Source of the DNA: Leptolyngbyaceae cyanobacterium SM1_4_3
GTDB taxonomy: Bacteria; Cyanobacteriota; Cyanobacteriia; Elainellales; Elainellaceae
Assembly: GCA_012031415.1 (NCBI GenBank)
Contig: JAAUTN010000033.1
Coordinates: forward strand, 1 to 33,527
Length of the DNA stretch: 33,527 nucleotides
Direction: 5' to 3'
The number at the start of each line of letters is the position of its first letter. Within the stretch, counting starts at the first letter, position 1. A model generated the notes under the pieces. The model was not told the origin of the DNA. It worked only from the letters and a program-made list of their open reading frames with translations, and did no database searches. This document shows, piece after piece, positions 8,400-16,081 of the stretch. A program made the position numbers and the translations under genes.

Positions 8400-9095
8400 T
8401 TAAGGCCCGTTGTGGGTATTTCTATCATGCTCATAATCCAGCGTTTCGCAGTAGGACTTGACCTGAGCATCAATTCCGGTGATTGCTGTTCCTACAACAA
8501 CCGCATAAGCTCCTAAGTCTAGAGCTTGCTTTGCCATCGTGGGGGAGGCGATGCCGCCTTCACAGATTACGGGAACGGATAGCTTGTCTACCATTTGCTT
8601 CAGCAGATCGAAGCCAGGAGGATTCAGATGGCGGGTTTGTTGGGTGTAGCCGTAAAGTGTAGTGCCAACCAGGTCAGCCCCCACAGCAGCAGCGGCGATC
8701 GCACTCTCCAACGTATCCACATCAGCCATCACGGGTTTACCGAGTCTGTGAATTGAGTCAACTAAGGAAGCAACGGTTTCTCCACCCGGACGCGCTCTAA
8801 GGGTGGCATCAATGGCAATAATGTCTGCTCCTGCCAGGGCGATCGCCTTTGCCTGGTCAGCCTGGGGCGTGATGTAAACTTCAAATCCTTCAAACTGCCG
8901 CTTCCAGAGTCCAATGATTGGGGCTGAGGTGCGTTGCCGGACTGACTGTATATGGGCTGGCGTATCAATTCGTAAGCCTGCTGCTCCCCGATTGATTGCA
9001 GCTTGGGCGATCGCTGCAATTACCGTCGGGTCATGTAGGGGGGAGTCAACAGGAGCTTGGCAGGAGACGATCAGTTTGTGCTGGAGAGATTGCAT
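8400..9095 (-). CDS. nanE: N-acetylmannosamine-6-phosphate 2-epimerase
   Basis: This enzyme interconverts N-acetylmannosamine 6-phosphate and N-acetylglucosamine 6-phosphate in amino-sugar metabolism. The 231 residues form a TIM-barrel family typical of NanE. Landmarks are GAAGLRIDTPAHIQSVR (about 33-49), PIIGLWKRQ, ADIIAIDATLRARP, the catalytic-region segment KPVMADVDTLE, and VICEGGIASP followed by GAYAVVVGTAIT near the end. Length is normal. The start ATG at 9095 is the only sensible one. No sialic-acid genes lie nearby, so it probably serves amino-sugar recycling rather than sialate use. It is convergent with the 353-aa gene and lies downstream of the repeat-protein gene on the same strand. 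Confidence 0.93.
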   Translation of the reverse strand: MQSLQHKLIVSCQAPVDSPLHDPTVIAAIAQAAINRGAAGLRIDTPAHIQSVRQRTSAPIIGLWKRQFEGFEVYITPQADQAKAIALAGADIIAIDATLRARPGGETVASLVDSIHRLGKPVMADVDTLESAIAAAAVGADLVGTTLYGYTQQTRHLNPPGFDLLKQMVDKLSVPVICEGGIASPTMAKQALDLGAYAVVVGTAITGIDAQVKSYCETLDYEHDRNTHNGP

Positions 9096-9101
9096 CGGGG
9101 A

Positions 9102-9122
9102 GGGGATAGGGGATAGGGGATA
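9102..9122. repeat. GGGGATA heptamer x3
   Basis: GGGGATA is repeated exactly three times (9102-9108, 9109-9115, 9116-9122) in the 48-base gap between nanE and the upstream gene. Exact copies suggest a young, length-variable tract. Confidence 0.8.
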
Positions 9123-9143
9123 GGGCTGTTTTAGAGGTTATCG

Positions 9144-10043
9144 TTAGTAGTCCTCTTCGTATTCATAATCTTCTTCATAATAGGAATCGTCACTTTCGGG
9201 GGCGGATTCGGCTTCCCAGGAATCCCAAACGATTTCGCGTTCGATGCGCCATTGGGCGATCGTTGAGCGAGCTTCAGAGTAGAGCGCCCGACCTCTACCA
9301 ATCTGAGAAGCGACATCGATAGCGGCGGAGAGGCTACCCTGTTCCGCTAGTTTGTAGGCTTCGTTGAGGATTGGGCGGTCTTCGGCAATTTCGATTTCGG
9401 TGCGCCAGTTTCTAATGGCGGTTTGGGCTTCTTCATGGAGGGCACGACCGGAGCGGATCTTTTCGGCAGAGGCGATCGCTTCTCGGCGTTTACCCTGGCT
9501 GGCTAGCGCTCTAGCTTCGTCTAAGAATGGCTGATCCTCAATGGTTTCAATCCGGCTATTCCAGGTGGCGATCGCGGACTGAGCTTCTCCCCGCAGGGCA
9601 CGGTTGAGTTGGATGACGCTAGCCTGGGCGATCGCAGCTTTGAGGGTGGGAATGGTGTCCGGTTCTGCCAGTTCGCGGGCACGGCGCAAATAGGGGCGGT
9701 CTTCTATGCGCTCAATCTCTTGCCGCCAGTGAGCAACCAGAGTTTGTGCCTGGACGCGGCGGGGGCGATCGGCTCCAATCAGTGCTGCTTGCTGAATGGC
9801 TGACTCCAGGGAAAAGCGCTGTCCCAAACTGGCGCTGAGGTTAGCAAACTGAAGCTGCATCAGATCGTCTAGCTGAGACTGCCAGACTTCTCGTTCTGTC
9901 TGGGACTGGCGATAAAGTTGGCTATCCGGTTCGATTTGGTTGACCGTAGAAAGAGCCTGCATCAAGCCCCAGATTTGCTTGAAGGACGGTTGCCACTGAG
10001 CCTCGCTCCAGCCTGCTAGCCGCTGGGCATGGCTAAACTGCAC
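9144..10043 (-). CDS. Repeat protein, C-terminal part (after frameshift)
   Basis: This frame continues the gene at 10057-11214 after a one-base frameshift near 10105. The open frame reads back past the listed start as DRLVQQTPPDPTLSPDASDL, and the Met at 10043 is probably not a real start. It contains tandem helical repeats of 52-55 residues. The pattern is EIExIEDRPxLxxARxLA, then AIxxAxxI, then RALxxEAQxAIxxW, with an invariant Trp closing each unit; three units are clear. The extreme C-terminus is very acidic and Tyr-rich (SDDSYYEEDYEYEEDY). Function is unknown; the repeats look like a TPR-like scaffold. Confidence 0.7.
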   Translation of the reverse strand: MQFSHAQRLAGWSEAQWQPSFKQIWGLMQALSTVNQIEPDSQLYRQSQTEREVWQSQLDDLMQLQFANLSASLGQRFSLESAIQQAALIGADRPRRVQAQTLVAHWRQEIERIEDRPYLRRARELAEPDTIPTLKAAIAQASVIQLNRALRGEAQSAIATWNSRIETIEDQPFLDEARALASQGKRREAIASAEKIRSGRALHEEAQTAIRNWRTEIEIAEDRPILNEAYKLAEQGSLSAAIDVASQIGRGRALYSEARSTIAQWRIEREIVWDSWEAESAPESDDSYYEEDYEYEEDY

Positions 10044-10056
10044 CAGGTCGGATGCA

Positions 10057-11214
10057 TCAGGGGAAAGCGTTGGGTCGGGAGGGGTTTGCTGTACCAGGCG
10101 ATCGCCCCTCCAGATTGCCCTGCTGCCACTGCTGAATTCCAGTTTTGAGGAGTGCCTGACTCCACTGCGTCAGTTCGGTTTTAGCCTCAGCCCAGGCGTG
10201 GCTGCTGGGATCAATCTGCTGGGCCAGGGCGATCGCTTCTCCCAGAGCTTCCGAGTTTTGTCGCTTAGCCAGGTTGCGGGCCTCGACAAGCTGCGTTCGG
10301 GCCTGCTTTTCTGACAAAATCTGGCTGGTTAGCTGATCTGCCCGCTGCTGCCAGTAAGGATTTTCAAGCTGTGCCAAAGCCGGAACTTGCTCAGCCGCCC
10401 TGTCCCAATACTGGTTTTGCAGAGCTTCCTGAGCCATCTTGTAAAGCGTTTCGCCTTGCTGCCACTGTTCTTGCCAATGGGCGATCGCAGCCTGGGCTTC
10501 CTTGTAAATGGGGCTATTGGGGGGAATGTGGCTGGCTGTTTCGACCGCGCCGGGTAAGTCGTTATGATTAATTTTGTCGTTGGCGATCGCCAAAATCGCC
10601 TTGGACCAACTTGCCATCAGCTTTTGCGCCTCGCTATAAAGCGGGTGGTCGTCTGACCATTGCCCCACTAGCTGCAAGCCTGCAACTAGCTGCGGCAAAT
10701 CGCCCGAACGAATTGCCTCCTGAGCGCAATAGAGCCGCTCTGAATCGGCTGCAATGGGCGATATCTTTCCGCAGTCGGGCAGGGGTGGTAAGGTAGTTAG
10801 CCACATCAGGGCGGCAGCCCCCATGCCAGCCGAAAGAACCACTGCCCCCAGCCCCAGCAGTGACCAGTTCCACGACTTCAGCGGACGCGATCGCGCCGAC
10901 CGCGATCGTCTCGGTGCAGATGCAACCTGAATTGCGCTCTCAGTCCGACCCCGTTGAGACGCGGTATCTGCTTCAGGCTGGCTAACTTCGATTGGCGGCA
11001 AATTAGCTACGCTGCTCAGCCCCGAAGGAAGAGCGGGAGGAGAAACTACAGGAACGACAGGGGGAGTTACAGGCAGCTTGGGCAGCTTTAGCTTATGTAA
11101 ATCTGCTGGTTCAATGTTCTGAATTTGCCAGTCGCTTGCGTGCTGTACGTATTGATTTGTCTTTGTCCCTAATCGCTTTGTCCCTGATCGTCGGTCAAAT
11201 CGCTTCCTCACCAT
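10057..11214 (-). CDS. Repeat protein, N-terminal part (before frameshift)
   Basis: The first 368 or so residues have a basic N-terminus and a Pro/Val-rich stretch (about 45-75). One membrane helix follows (about 114-138, SLLGLGAVVLSAGMGAAALM). Then helical repeats, each ending in a conserved Trp (EAQKLMASW, EAQAAIAHW), show the same design as the downstream frame. After QWQQGNLEG the frame loses sense (RSPGTANPSRPNAFP, stop). Removing one G from the GGGG at 10105-10108 joins it to the 9144-10043 frame, giving one protein of about 689 residues. So this is one membrane-anchored repeat protein, split by an indel or a read error. The start ATG at 11214 follows the usual cyanobacterial length. 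Confidence 0.75.
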   Translation of the reverse strand: MVRKRFDRRSGTKRLGTKTNQYVQHASDWQIQNIEPADLHKLKLPKLPVTPPVVPVVSPPALPSGLSSVANLPPIEVSQPEADTASQRGRTESAIQVASAPRRSRSARSRPLKSWNWSLLGLGAVVLSAGMGAAALMWLTTLPPLPDCGKISPIAADSERLYCAQEAIRSGDLPQLVAGLQLVGQWSDDHPLYSEAQKLMASWSKAILAIANDKINHNDLPGAVETASHIPPNSPIYKEAQAAIAHWQEQWQQGETLYKMAQEALQNQYWDRAAEQVPALAQLENPYWQQRADQLTSQILSEKQARTQLVEARNLAKRQNSEALGEAIALAQQIDPSSHAWAEAKTELTQWSQALLKTGIQQWQQGNLEGRSPGTANPSRPNAFP

Positions 11215-11417
11215 GCCCTTGCCTACGCCCGTGATGCTTCAGAATGGCTTTTTAGATTTGTTCATTCAGCATACTCGTCAATCACTCATTGGTCACACGA
11301 TTGACGTTTTAGTGATACTTTTAGCTGATTTATTGCTGATACTACACGATCCCTGCGCTATCGGGGGTTGAATGCAAAACAGCTTTGTTAAGCTGCACTA
11401 TTCTGGAGAAGGGGAAT

Positions 11418-12362
11418 ATGAAGGGAGTTGGCATGAGCAGCCAGGGTCAAGCAGAATTACTCACGATTGCCGTGATTGGAGATGTCCACGACTGTTGGGA
11501 TGCAGACGATGGACTGGCACTAAAGCATTTGGGCGTTGATCTGGTGCTGCTGGTTGGCGATTTTGGGAATGAATCGGTGGAAGTAGTTCGGGCGATCGCC
11601 GCTCTCGACATTCCTAAAGCCGCCATTCTAGGCAACCACGATGCCTGGTATAGCGCTACAGAATGGGGCAGGAAAAAGTGTCCCTACGATCGCCGAAAAG
11701 AAGACCGGGTGCAGCAACAGCTAGATTTACTGGGCGCGGCTCACGTCGGCTACGGCAAGCTCGATTTATCGGAACTGGGGCTGACTGTGGTAGGAGGTCG
11801 TCCCTTTAGCTGGGGCGGCTCTACCTGGAAAAACCAGGAATTTTACCGAGAACGATACGAAGTCACCAGCTTCGCAGAATCAACTGCAAAAATTTTTGCG
11901 GCGGCCGACAGTGCAACGGAAGAGACCCTGATTTTTATTGGACACTGTGGCCCAACAGGACTGGGCGACCAGGCCGAAGACCCCTGCGGCAAAGACTGGC
12001 AACCCATTGGCGGCGATTATGGCGATCCCGATTTAGCAGAGGCGATCGCCCAAACACGTCTCTCTTCTAAAAAAATTCCCCTGGTTGCCTTTGGGCATAT
12101 GCACCACAGGTTGCGTCATACCAAAACTCAGCTTCGCAAAACAGTTCACACCAGCCCTGAAGGAATGGTTTACCTGAATGCGGCTAGCGTTCCTCGAATT
12201 GTGGAGCAGGGGGGCGATCGCCTGCGAAACTTTTCCCTCGTCTCGCTTCAGTCAGGTATGGTTTCGCAAGTAATGCTGACCTGGATCGATCAAAATTTTG
12301 ACATTTCCTCTGAACAAGTTCTTTATCAAGCTCACCCCGTTGCCCAGCTTGCATCCACTTAA
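11418..12362 (+). CDS. Metallophosphoesterase (TIGR04168-like)
   Basis: This is a calcineurin-like phosphoesterase with every metal-binding motif in place: IGDVHDCWD near the N-terminus, VGDFGN, LGNHDAWY, IGHCGP and GHMHHRLRH. It matches the family seen in cyanobacteria and plant plastids as TIGR04168; the substrate is not established. The frame is open from a TTG at 11385. I choose the ATG at 11418 because GGAGAAGGGG lies just ahead of it. The ATG at 11433, preceded by AAGGGA, is an equal alternative. It is divergent from the repeat-protein gene, and tRNA-Ser follows in the same direction. Confidence 0.9.
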   Translation: MKGVGMSSQGQAELLTIAVIGDVHDCWDADDGLALKHLGVDLVLLVGDFGNESVEVVRAIAALDIPKAAILGNHDAWYSATEWGRKKCPYDRRKEDRVQQQLDLLGAAHVGYGKLDLSELGLTVVGGRPFSWGGSTWKNQEFYRERYEVTSFAESTAKIFAAADSATEETLIFIGHCGPTGLGDQAEDPCGKDWQPIGGDYGDPDLAEAIAQTRLSSKKIPLVAFGHMHHRLRHTKTQLRKTVHTSPEGMVYLNAASVPRIVEQGGDRLRNFSLVSLQSGMVSQVMLTWIDQNFDISSEQVLYQAHPVAQLAST

Positions 12363-12430
12363 AGAGGGCTTAAACAGGTTGCCCTGATTGCAACAATGCG
12401 GACGACTCAGGTTAAGATAAGAGGTCTGAA

Positions 12431-12515
<85 letters not shown>

Positions 12516-12540
12516 TCGATAAGAGATCTTGCACGGATTA

Positions 12541-12915
12541 TTACGCCGATTGCAGTTCTGGCTGTGGTTCAGGTTCTAGTGGTAATATCTCAATGCCCAT
12601 TTGGGTTAGGGCTTCTTGATGTTCTGTTAAGGTGAGCGATCGCAAGTCAGCCTTCTCAACCCAAAACAAGCAGTAATCCTGGGGTAGCGCTTCTACCATC
12701 GTCATATCGTAGGCAACTGCCGGAAAACCGTCTTCCCGCTTCAGCATTTTGTATTCGGGGTTGTTTTTGTGAACTAAAACATATCCCGGCAGCCGCTTTG
12801 CATAGCCCTGATCTGCACCCACATACTTAAAAATTCCTCCAGGGCGAATTTCTGTAGTGGATGTGCGTGAAATTACTAGCCCTTTTCGAGAAATAGGGGT
12901 GTATTTAGCATCCAT
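12541..12915 (-). CDS. Hypothetical protein, 124 aa
   Basis: I do not recognise the family. It is a small soluble protein with no signal or membrane segment. The N-terminal half is basic and strand-rich (KGLVISRTSTTEIRPGG, GYVLVHKNNPEYKML). The C-terminus ends in an acidic, Pro-rich tail (LEPEPQPELQ). The start ATG at 12915 has GGAGGTG well placed ahead of it, which supports a translated gene. It is transcribed toward tRNA-Ser and ends 25 bases from it. Confidence 0.75.
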   Translation of the reverse strand: MDAKYTPISRKGLVISRTSTTEIRPGGIFKYVGADQGYAKRLPGYVLVHKNNPEYKMLKREDGFPAVAYDMTMVEALPQDYCLFWVEKADLRSLTLTEHQEALTQMGIEILPLEPEPQPELQSA

Positions 12916-13016
12916 TGGCTAACACCTCCAGGGTCAACCTTTTTATTTATTATAGTATTTTTGTACTACTTAAGTTCTGGAACGACTACCACTGCAACGG
13001 AGAGATAAAGCATTTC

Positions 13017-13049
13017 AGATCTCCAACTTCTTTAAGAAGTTGGAGATCT
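13017..13049. repeat. 33-base perfect palindrome
   Basis: AGATCTCCAACTTCTT (13017-13032) and its exact reverse complement (13034-13049) flank one central base. This gives a 16-bp stem with essentially no loop. It lies between two minus-strand genes and could end the upstream transcript, though no T-tract follows. Near-identical palindromes are familiar as dispersed repeats in cyanobacterial genomes. Confidence 0.8.
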
Positions 13050-13086
13050 TCTTAAGCGTTAATGCCCTATTGCAACCTCTATTCCG

Positions 13087-13344
13087 CTAGGAATTGGCCA
13101 GGATGTATCGAGTCAGGATGCTCATCACTTCACCTGGATTGGGTGCGGGCAACAGCGGACTCCATTCCCCAACTTCAGCAAAACCGAGCCGATAGAGCGT
13201 TTGTATTGTGTTGGTGACTCCGCTACGAGAGCCAATCACCAGCACTCGCAGCGGTTCTCGGTGGAGTGTTGCATCTGCGGGTTCAGCGGTGGCAGCGGGG
13301 CTGCTAAAAGCGGCTGTGCAGCCGATCGAAAAAAGGCTTTGCAT
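13087..13344 (-). CDS. Small conserved-looking protein, 85 aa
   Basis: The frame is open from 13473, but the first part reads as low-sense sequence. I place the start at the ATG at 13344 (MQSLFSIGCTAAF). The C-terminal half has a crisp pattern, LRVLVIGSRSGVTNTIQTLYRLGFAEVGEWSPLLP, then NPGEVMSILTRYI, which looks like a conserved cyanobacterial small protein. IGSRSGV hints at a nucleotide-binding strand-loop-helix, but it is too short to assign. Followed by the 33-base palindrome. Function unknown. Confidence 0.7.
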   Translation of the reverse strand: MQSLFSIGCTAAFSSPAATAEPADATLHREPLRVLVIGSRSGVTNTIQTLYRLGFAEVGEWSPLLPAPNPGEVMSILTRYILANS

Positions 13345-13630
13345 CTGATTTAACCTGTGATGGAAAGTAAAGGGTTTTTCTGTCAACCTGCTCCCAGAGA
13401 GCGTAGAGCAAGGGATGAAGGGCTTTAGTACAGCACTTAGATGGGCAAGCAAAGTGAGGCCCTTGCAATGCAAAGTCCATTAGAAAATCGCTGGTTTATC
13501 CCAAAAATTGCTGAACCTGCGCCACACCCAGTCGAAGAGTTGGGGGGATATCACTCTCGATTAGAGGGGTGGGGGTAAGAACCGCTGCATCCGACAGTAA
13601 TTAACACAATACCTGCTCAGGTGTAATCTG

Positions 13631-14125
13631 TCAATCAGATGCCGGATCTTCTATGTATTTAAAGCCAGCCTGCTCTGCCACGATCGTCAAATGTTTAGAA
13701 GTAGACAGTCGGGGATCGTATACCTTCGTTTCCCAATCGCTCACAGTTTGCTGACGCACGCCTAGTTTTTCAGCAAACTCGGTCTGCGACAGTTGCATAT
13801 GTTGCCGGAGTGCCCTGATTAACTCGCTGTGCCAAATAACGGTATCGCCTACGCGCTTTACGATGTACTGAGTGGGCGGTTTGCGGAAAGTGACTTTTTC
13901 TGCTTCCAGGTTGAGAGTCGCGACCAGGAAACCTGCATTCATCCAGGAAGTTGCTTGCAGCGCCCCTTTGCTGCGGTTGCTCCACCAGCCGCGAAGGGTG
14001 CGGGCAGATTCGGGCAGCTTCTCCGCCATGATTGCTTCGATTTCGGCAAAGGTTAGTGTGACTTCAGGGCGATCGCTCCGAAGCAAGTAGTCCAGTAGTG
14101 GCTGATATTTGCTTCCCCCTTTCAT
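13631..14125 (-). CDS. DUF7662-like domain fused to XRE-type HTH
   Basis: The 164-residue protein has two modules. Residues 5-82 (KYQPLLDYL, VTLTFAEIEAIMAEKLPESA, GWWSNRS, AGFLVATLNLEAEKVTFRK) resemble the family annotated as DUF7662, which I name from memory. Residues 100-152 form an XRE/Cro helix-turn-helix (IRALRQHMQLSQTEFAEKLG, then VRQQTVSDWE), so it should bind DNA. It is a likely transcription factor or antitoxin-like regulator. No toxin partner is adjacent; it is divergent from comB across a 248-base gap, where it may bind. The start ATG at 14125 follows a weak GGAG. Confidence 0.8.
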   Translation of the reverse strand: MKGGSKYQPLLDYLLRSDRPEVTLTFAEIEAIMAEKLPESARTLRGWWSNRSKGALQATSWMNAGFLVATLNLEAEKVTFRKPPTQYIVKRVGDTVIWHSELIRALRQHMQLSQTEFAEKLGVRQQTVSDWETKVYDPRLSTSKHLTIVAEQAGFKYIEDPASD

Positions 14126-14373
14126 GTTTTCCAGTCTGCTCCTACTGATTCACCGAAATAACTTGAGGAACTACTATACAGGTTCATCCGTACAATAGCC
14201 TCTCAAAATTAAATTAAAACCAAATAAGTTCATTGATCATTAATCGCGGGTCAATGGCTGCGGATAGGTGCTGCTTTCTCAATGGTTGCCATAGGACAAA
14301 TGACGCATGACATTCTTAAACTCATGCTGATCTGCTACCCTAATCACCCTAGAATGGTTGTCGGCAGTTCTCA

Positions 14374-15132
14374 ATGCAGGTGCGCCAACTCGTGAAGCTA
14401 TTTGTTTTCCATACGCCCGAACTTACTCCTAGTGATGACGTGCCTGACTGTGCGATCGCCATTGATGTGCTGCGGGCAACTACGACGATGGCAACTGCCT
14501 TAGCAAACGGTGCTGAAGCGGTTCAGGTATTTAGCAACATTAGCCAGTTGATGCAGGTGAGTGAAACCTGGCCGTCCGAAAAGCGAATTCGGGCAGGCGA
14601 ACGAGGCGGGGCAACGGTTGAGGGGTGCGATCTGGGAAATTCGCCGCTTGACTGCACGCCAGAGCGGGTCAGCGGCAGACGGTTATTTATCAGCACCACC
14701 AATGGCACACGCTGTCTAGAACGAATTCAAAATGCCCCGGTTGTGTTGACGGCTGCACTGGTCAACCGAAATGCAGCAGTGCAGTATTTGCTCAACCACC
14801 AGCCTGAAACCGTTTGGATTTCTGGCTCTGGCTGGGAGGGCAGCTTTTCTCTAGAAGACACGATTTGTGCGGGGGCGATCGCCCACAGTTTGCTGGCTAA
14901 AACAAACATTTCTCTGAATGACTTAGCAGGAAATGATGAAGTCGTGGGGGCGATCGCCTTATATACACACTGGCAAGACAAACTGCTAGAGTTGCTGCAA
15001 CAAGCCAGTCACGGTCAGCGCCTGCTGCGTTTGGGAGTCATTGATGACCTGAAATATTGCGCCCAGACTGATACTCTAAACGTGCTGCCGATTCAGCAAG
15101 AACCCGGAATTTTAGTCACAAAATCGCTGTAG
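14374..15132 (+). CDS. comB: 2-phosphosulfolactate phosphatase family protein
   Basis: The 252-residue protein matches the ComB family, which in coenzyme M synthesis dephosphorylates 2-phosphosulfolactate. Visible signatures are [23 protein letters not shown] (about 26-48), [31 protein letters not shown], and [20 protein letters not shown]. Cyanobacteria do not make coenzyme M, so the true substrate here is uncertain and the symbol is by homology. The start may be the ATG at 14374 or the GTG at 14392 ([10 protein letters not shown]), as homologues begin near the latter. Three bases separate its stop from ridA, so the two form an operon. Confidence 0.88.
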   Translation: MQVRQLVKLFVFHTPELTPSDDVPDCAIAIDVLRATTTMATALANGAEAVQVFSNISQLMQVSETWPSEKRIRAGERGGATVEGCDLGNSPLDCTPERVSGRRLFISTTNGTRCLERIQNAPVVLTAALVNRNAAVQYLLNHQPETVWISGSGWEGSFSLEDTICAGAIAHSLLAKTNISLNDLAGNDEVVGAIALYTHWQDKLLELLQQASHGQRLLRLGVIDDLKYCAQTDTLNVLPIQQEPGILVTKSL

Positions 15133-15135
15133 CTC

Positions 15136-15525
15136 ATGCTTGAATTCATCACGCTTCCAGATAACCTGCTGCCACCCCCAGCCCCCTATTCTCATGCGGT
15201 ACGGGCAGGTGATTTCTTGTTTGTGACGGGGCAACTGTCAGAAGATCCAGAAAGCGGCGAAATTATTCTGGGTTCGATTGTCGAACAAGCCAACCGAGTG
15301 ATGGAAAACCTGAAACTTGTGCTTGACCATGCAGGTGCAAGTTTCGACACCGTTGTGATGGCGCGTCTATTTCTCACCGATTTTAGAGACTATGCGGCTG
15401 TAAATCAGGTATTTTCGTCTTATTTTAGCGACGGCCGCCGCCCCAGTCGCACTACTGTCGGCGTAATTGCGCTGGCGGGTCAGGGCAATGTAGAAATCGA
15501 CCTGATTGTTTATTGCGGTAACTAG
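15136..15525 (+). CDS. ridA: RidA family enamine/imine deaminase
   Basis: RidA proteins are trimers that hydrolyse reactive enamines and imines such as 2-aminoacrylate made by PLP enzymes. The 129 residues contain the family landmarks PPAPYSHAVRAGDFLFVTGQ (about 13-32), VVMARLFLTDFRDYAAVN, RPSRTTVGV with the catalytic arginine, and GNVEIDLIVY with the conserved Glu. Length is typical. It follows comB by three bases and converges on pipX. Confidence 0.94.
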   Translation: MLEFITLPDNLLPPPAPYSHAVRAGDFLFVTGQLSEDPESGEIILGSIVEQANRVMENLKLVLDHAGASFDTVVMARLFLTDFRDYAAVNQVFSSYFSDGRRPSRTTVGVIALAGQGNVEIDLIVYCGN

Positions 15526-15591
15526 CTTGCGCTGTTGTTATGCAGCCTTAGAGAATTGGTGTGAGCAACAAACTCAGGTAGGGCTACTGCA

Positions 15592-15861
15592 TCACTGAAA
15601 AGTCTGTTTATATGCCGTCTGAAGCTGGGTATGTTGCTGGTGCTGCCCCAGACGGCGCAGGTTGCGGAGGCGATTTTCAACCAGAATTCGAGCATCGCCG
15701 CGGCCCACCGGGTCAAACTGAACTCCATCTGGACCAGTTGTAACCAAAAAGAATAATCGTTGGGCATAAAGCGTAGCAAACAGTTCGCGGCTTTCTTCGA
15801 TAAGACAGACCCTAAACAGCAAGCCAAATGTTGGATGATTCAGATAGGTTTCGGTACTCAT
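15592..15861 (-). CDS. pipX: PII-interacting protein PipX
   Basis: PipX is a small Tudor-like protein that bridges carbon/nitrogen signalling. It binds PII (GlnB) when nitrogen is plentiful and co-activates NtcA when 2-oxoglutarate is high. The 89 residues match the family throughout: ETYLNHPTFGLLFRVC (4-19), ELFATLYAQRLFFLVT (26-41) containing Y32, DARILVENRLRNLRR (56-70), and a C-terminal helix. Start and length are standard. The usual partner gene pipY is not next to it; the downstream neighbour is the convergent ridA. I see no NtcA box (GTA-N8-TAC) in the 220 bases upstream. Confidence 0.95.
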   Translation of the reverse strand: MSTETYLNHPTFGLLFRVCLIEESRELFATLYAQRLFFLVTTGPDGVQFDPVGRGDARILVENRLRNLRRLGQHQQHTQLQTAYKQTFQ

Positions 15862-16081
15862 TCAAATTTGGGCTGTGTGGCAGCAATAGGATCGGAAATT
15901 GAGTTGAAGAACAGGTCTAACCAGACGCAAAAATTTAGGGGGTAGATGTCAAAAGGCTGGCTAAACATTACTTGTCGTGGTTAAGTTCATAAGGTTTCAC
16001 TACTTTTCTCTAATTCACAGAAATTTGTAGAAAACCTGACTAAATGTTATCAAAATCAGGGCATTTCTGAATTTATTTCTC

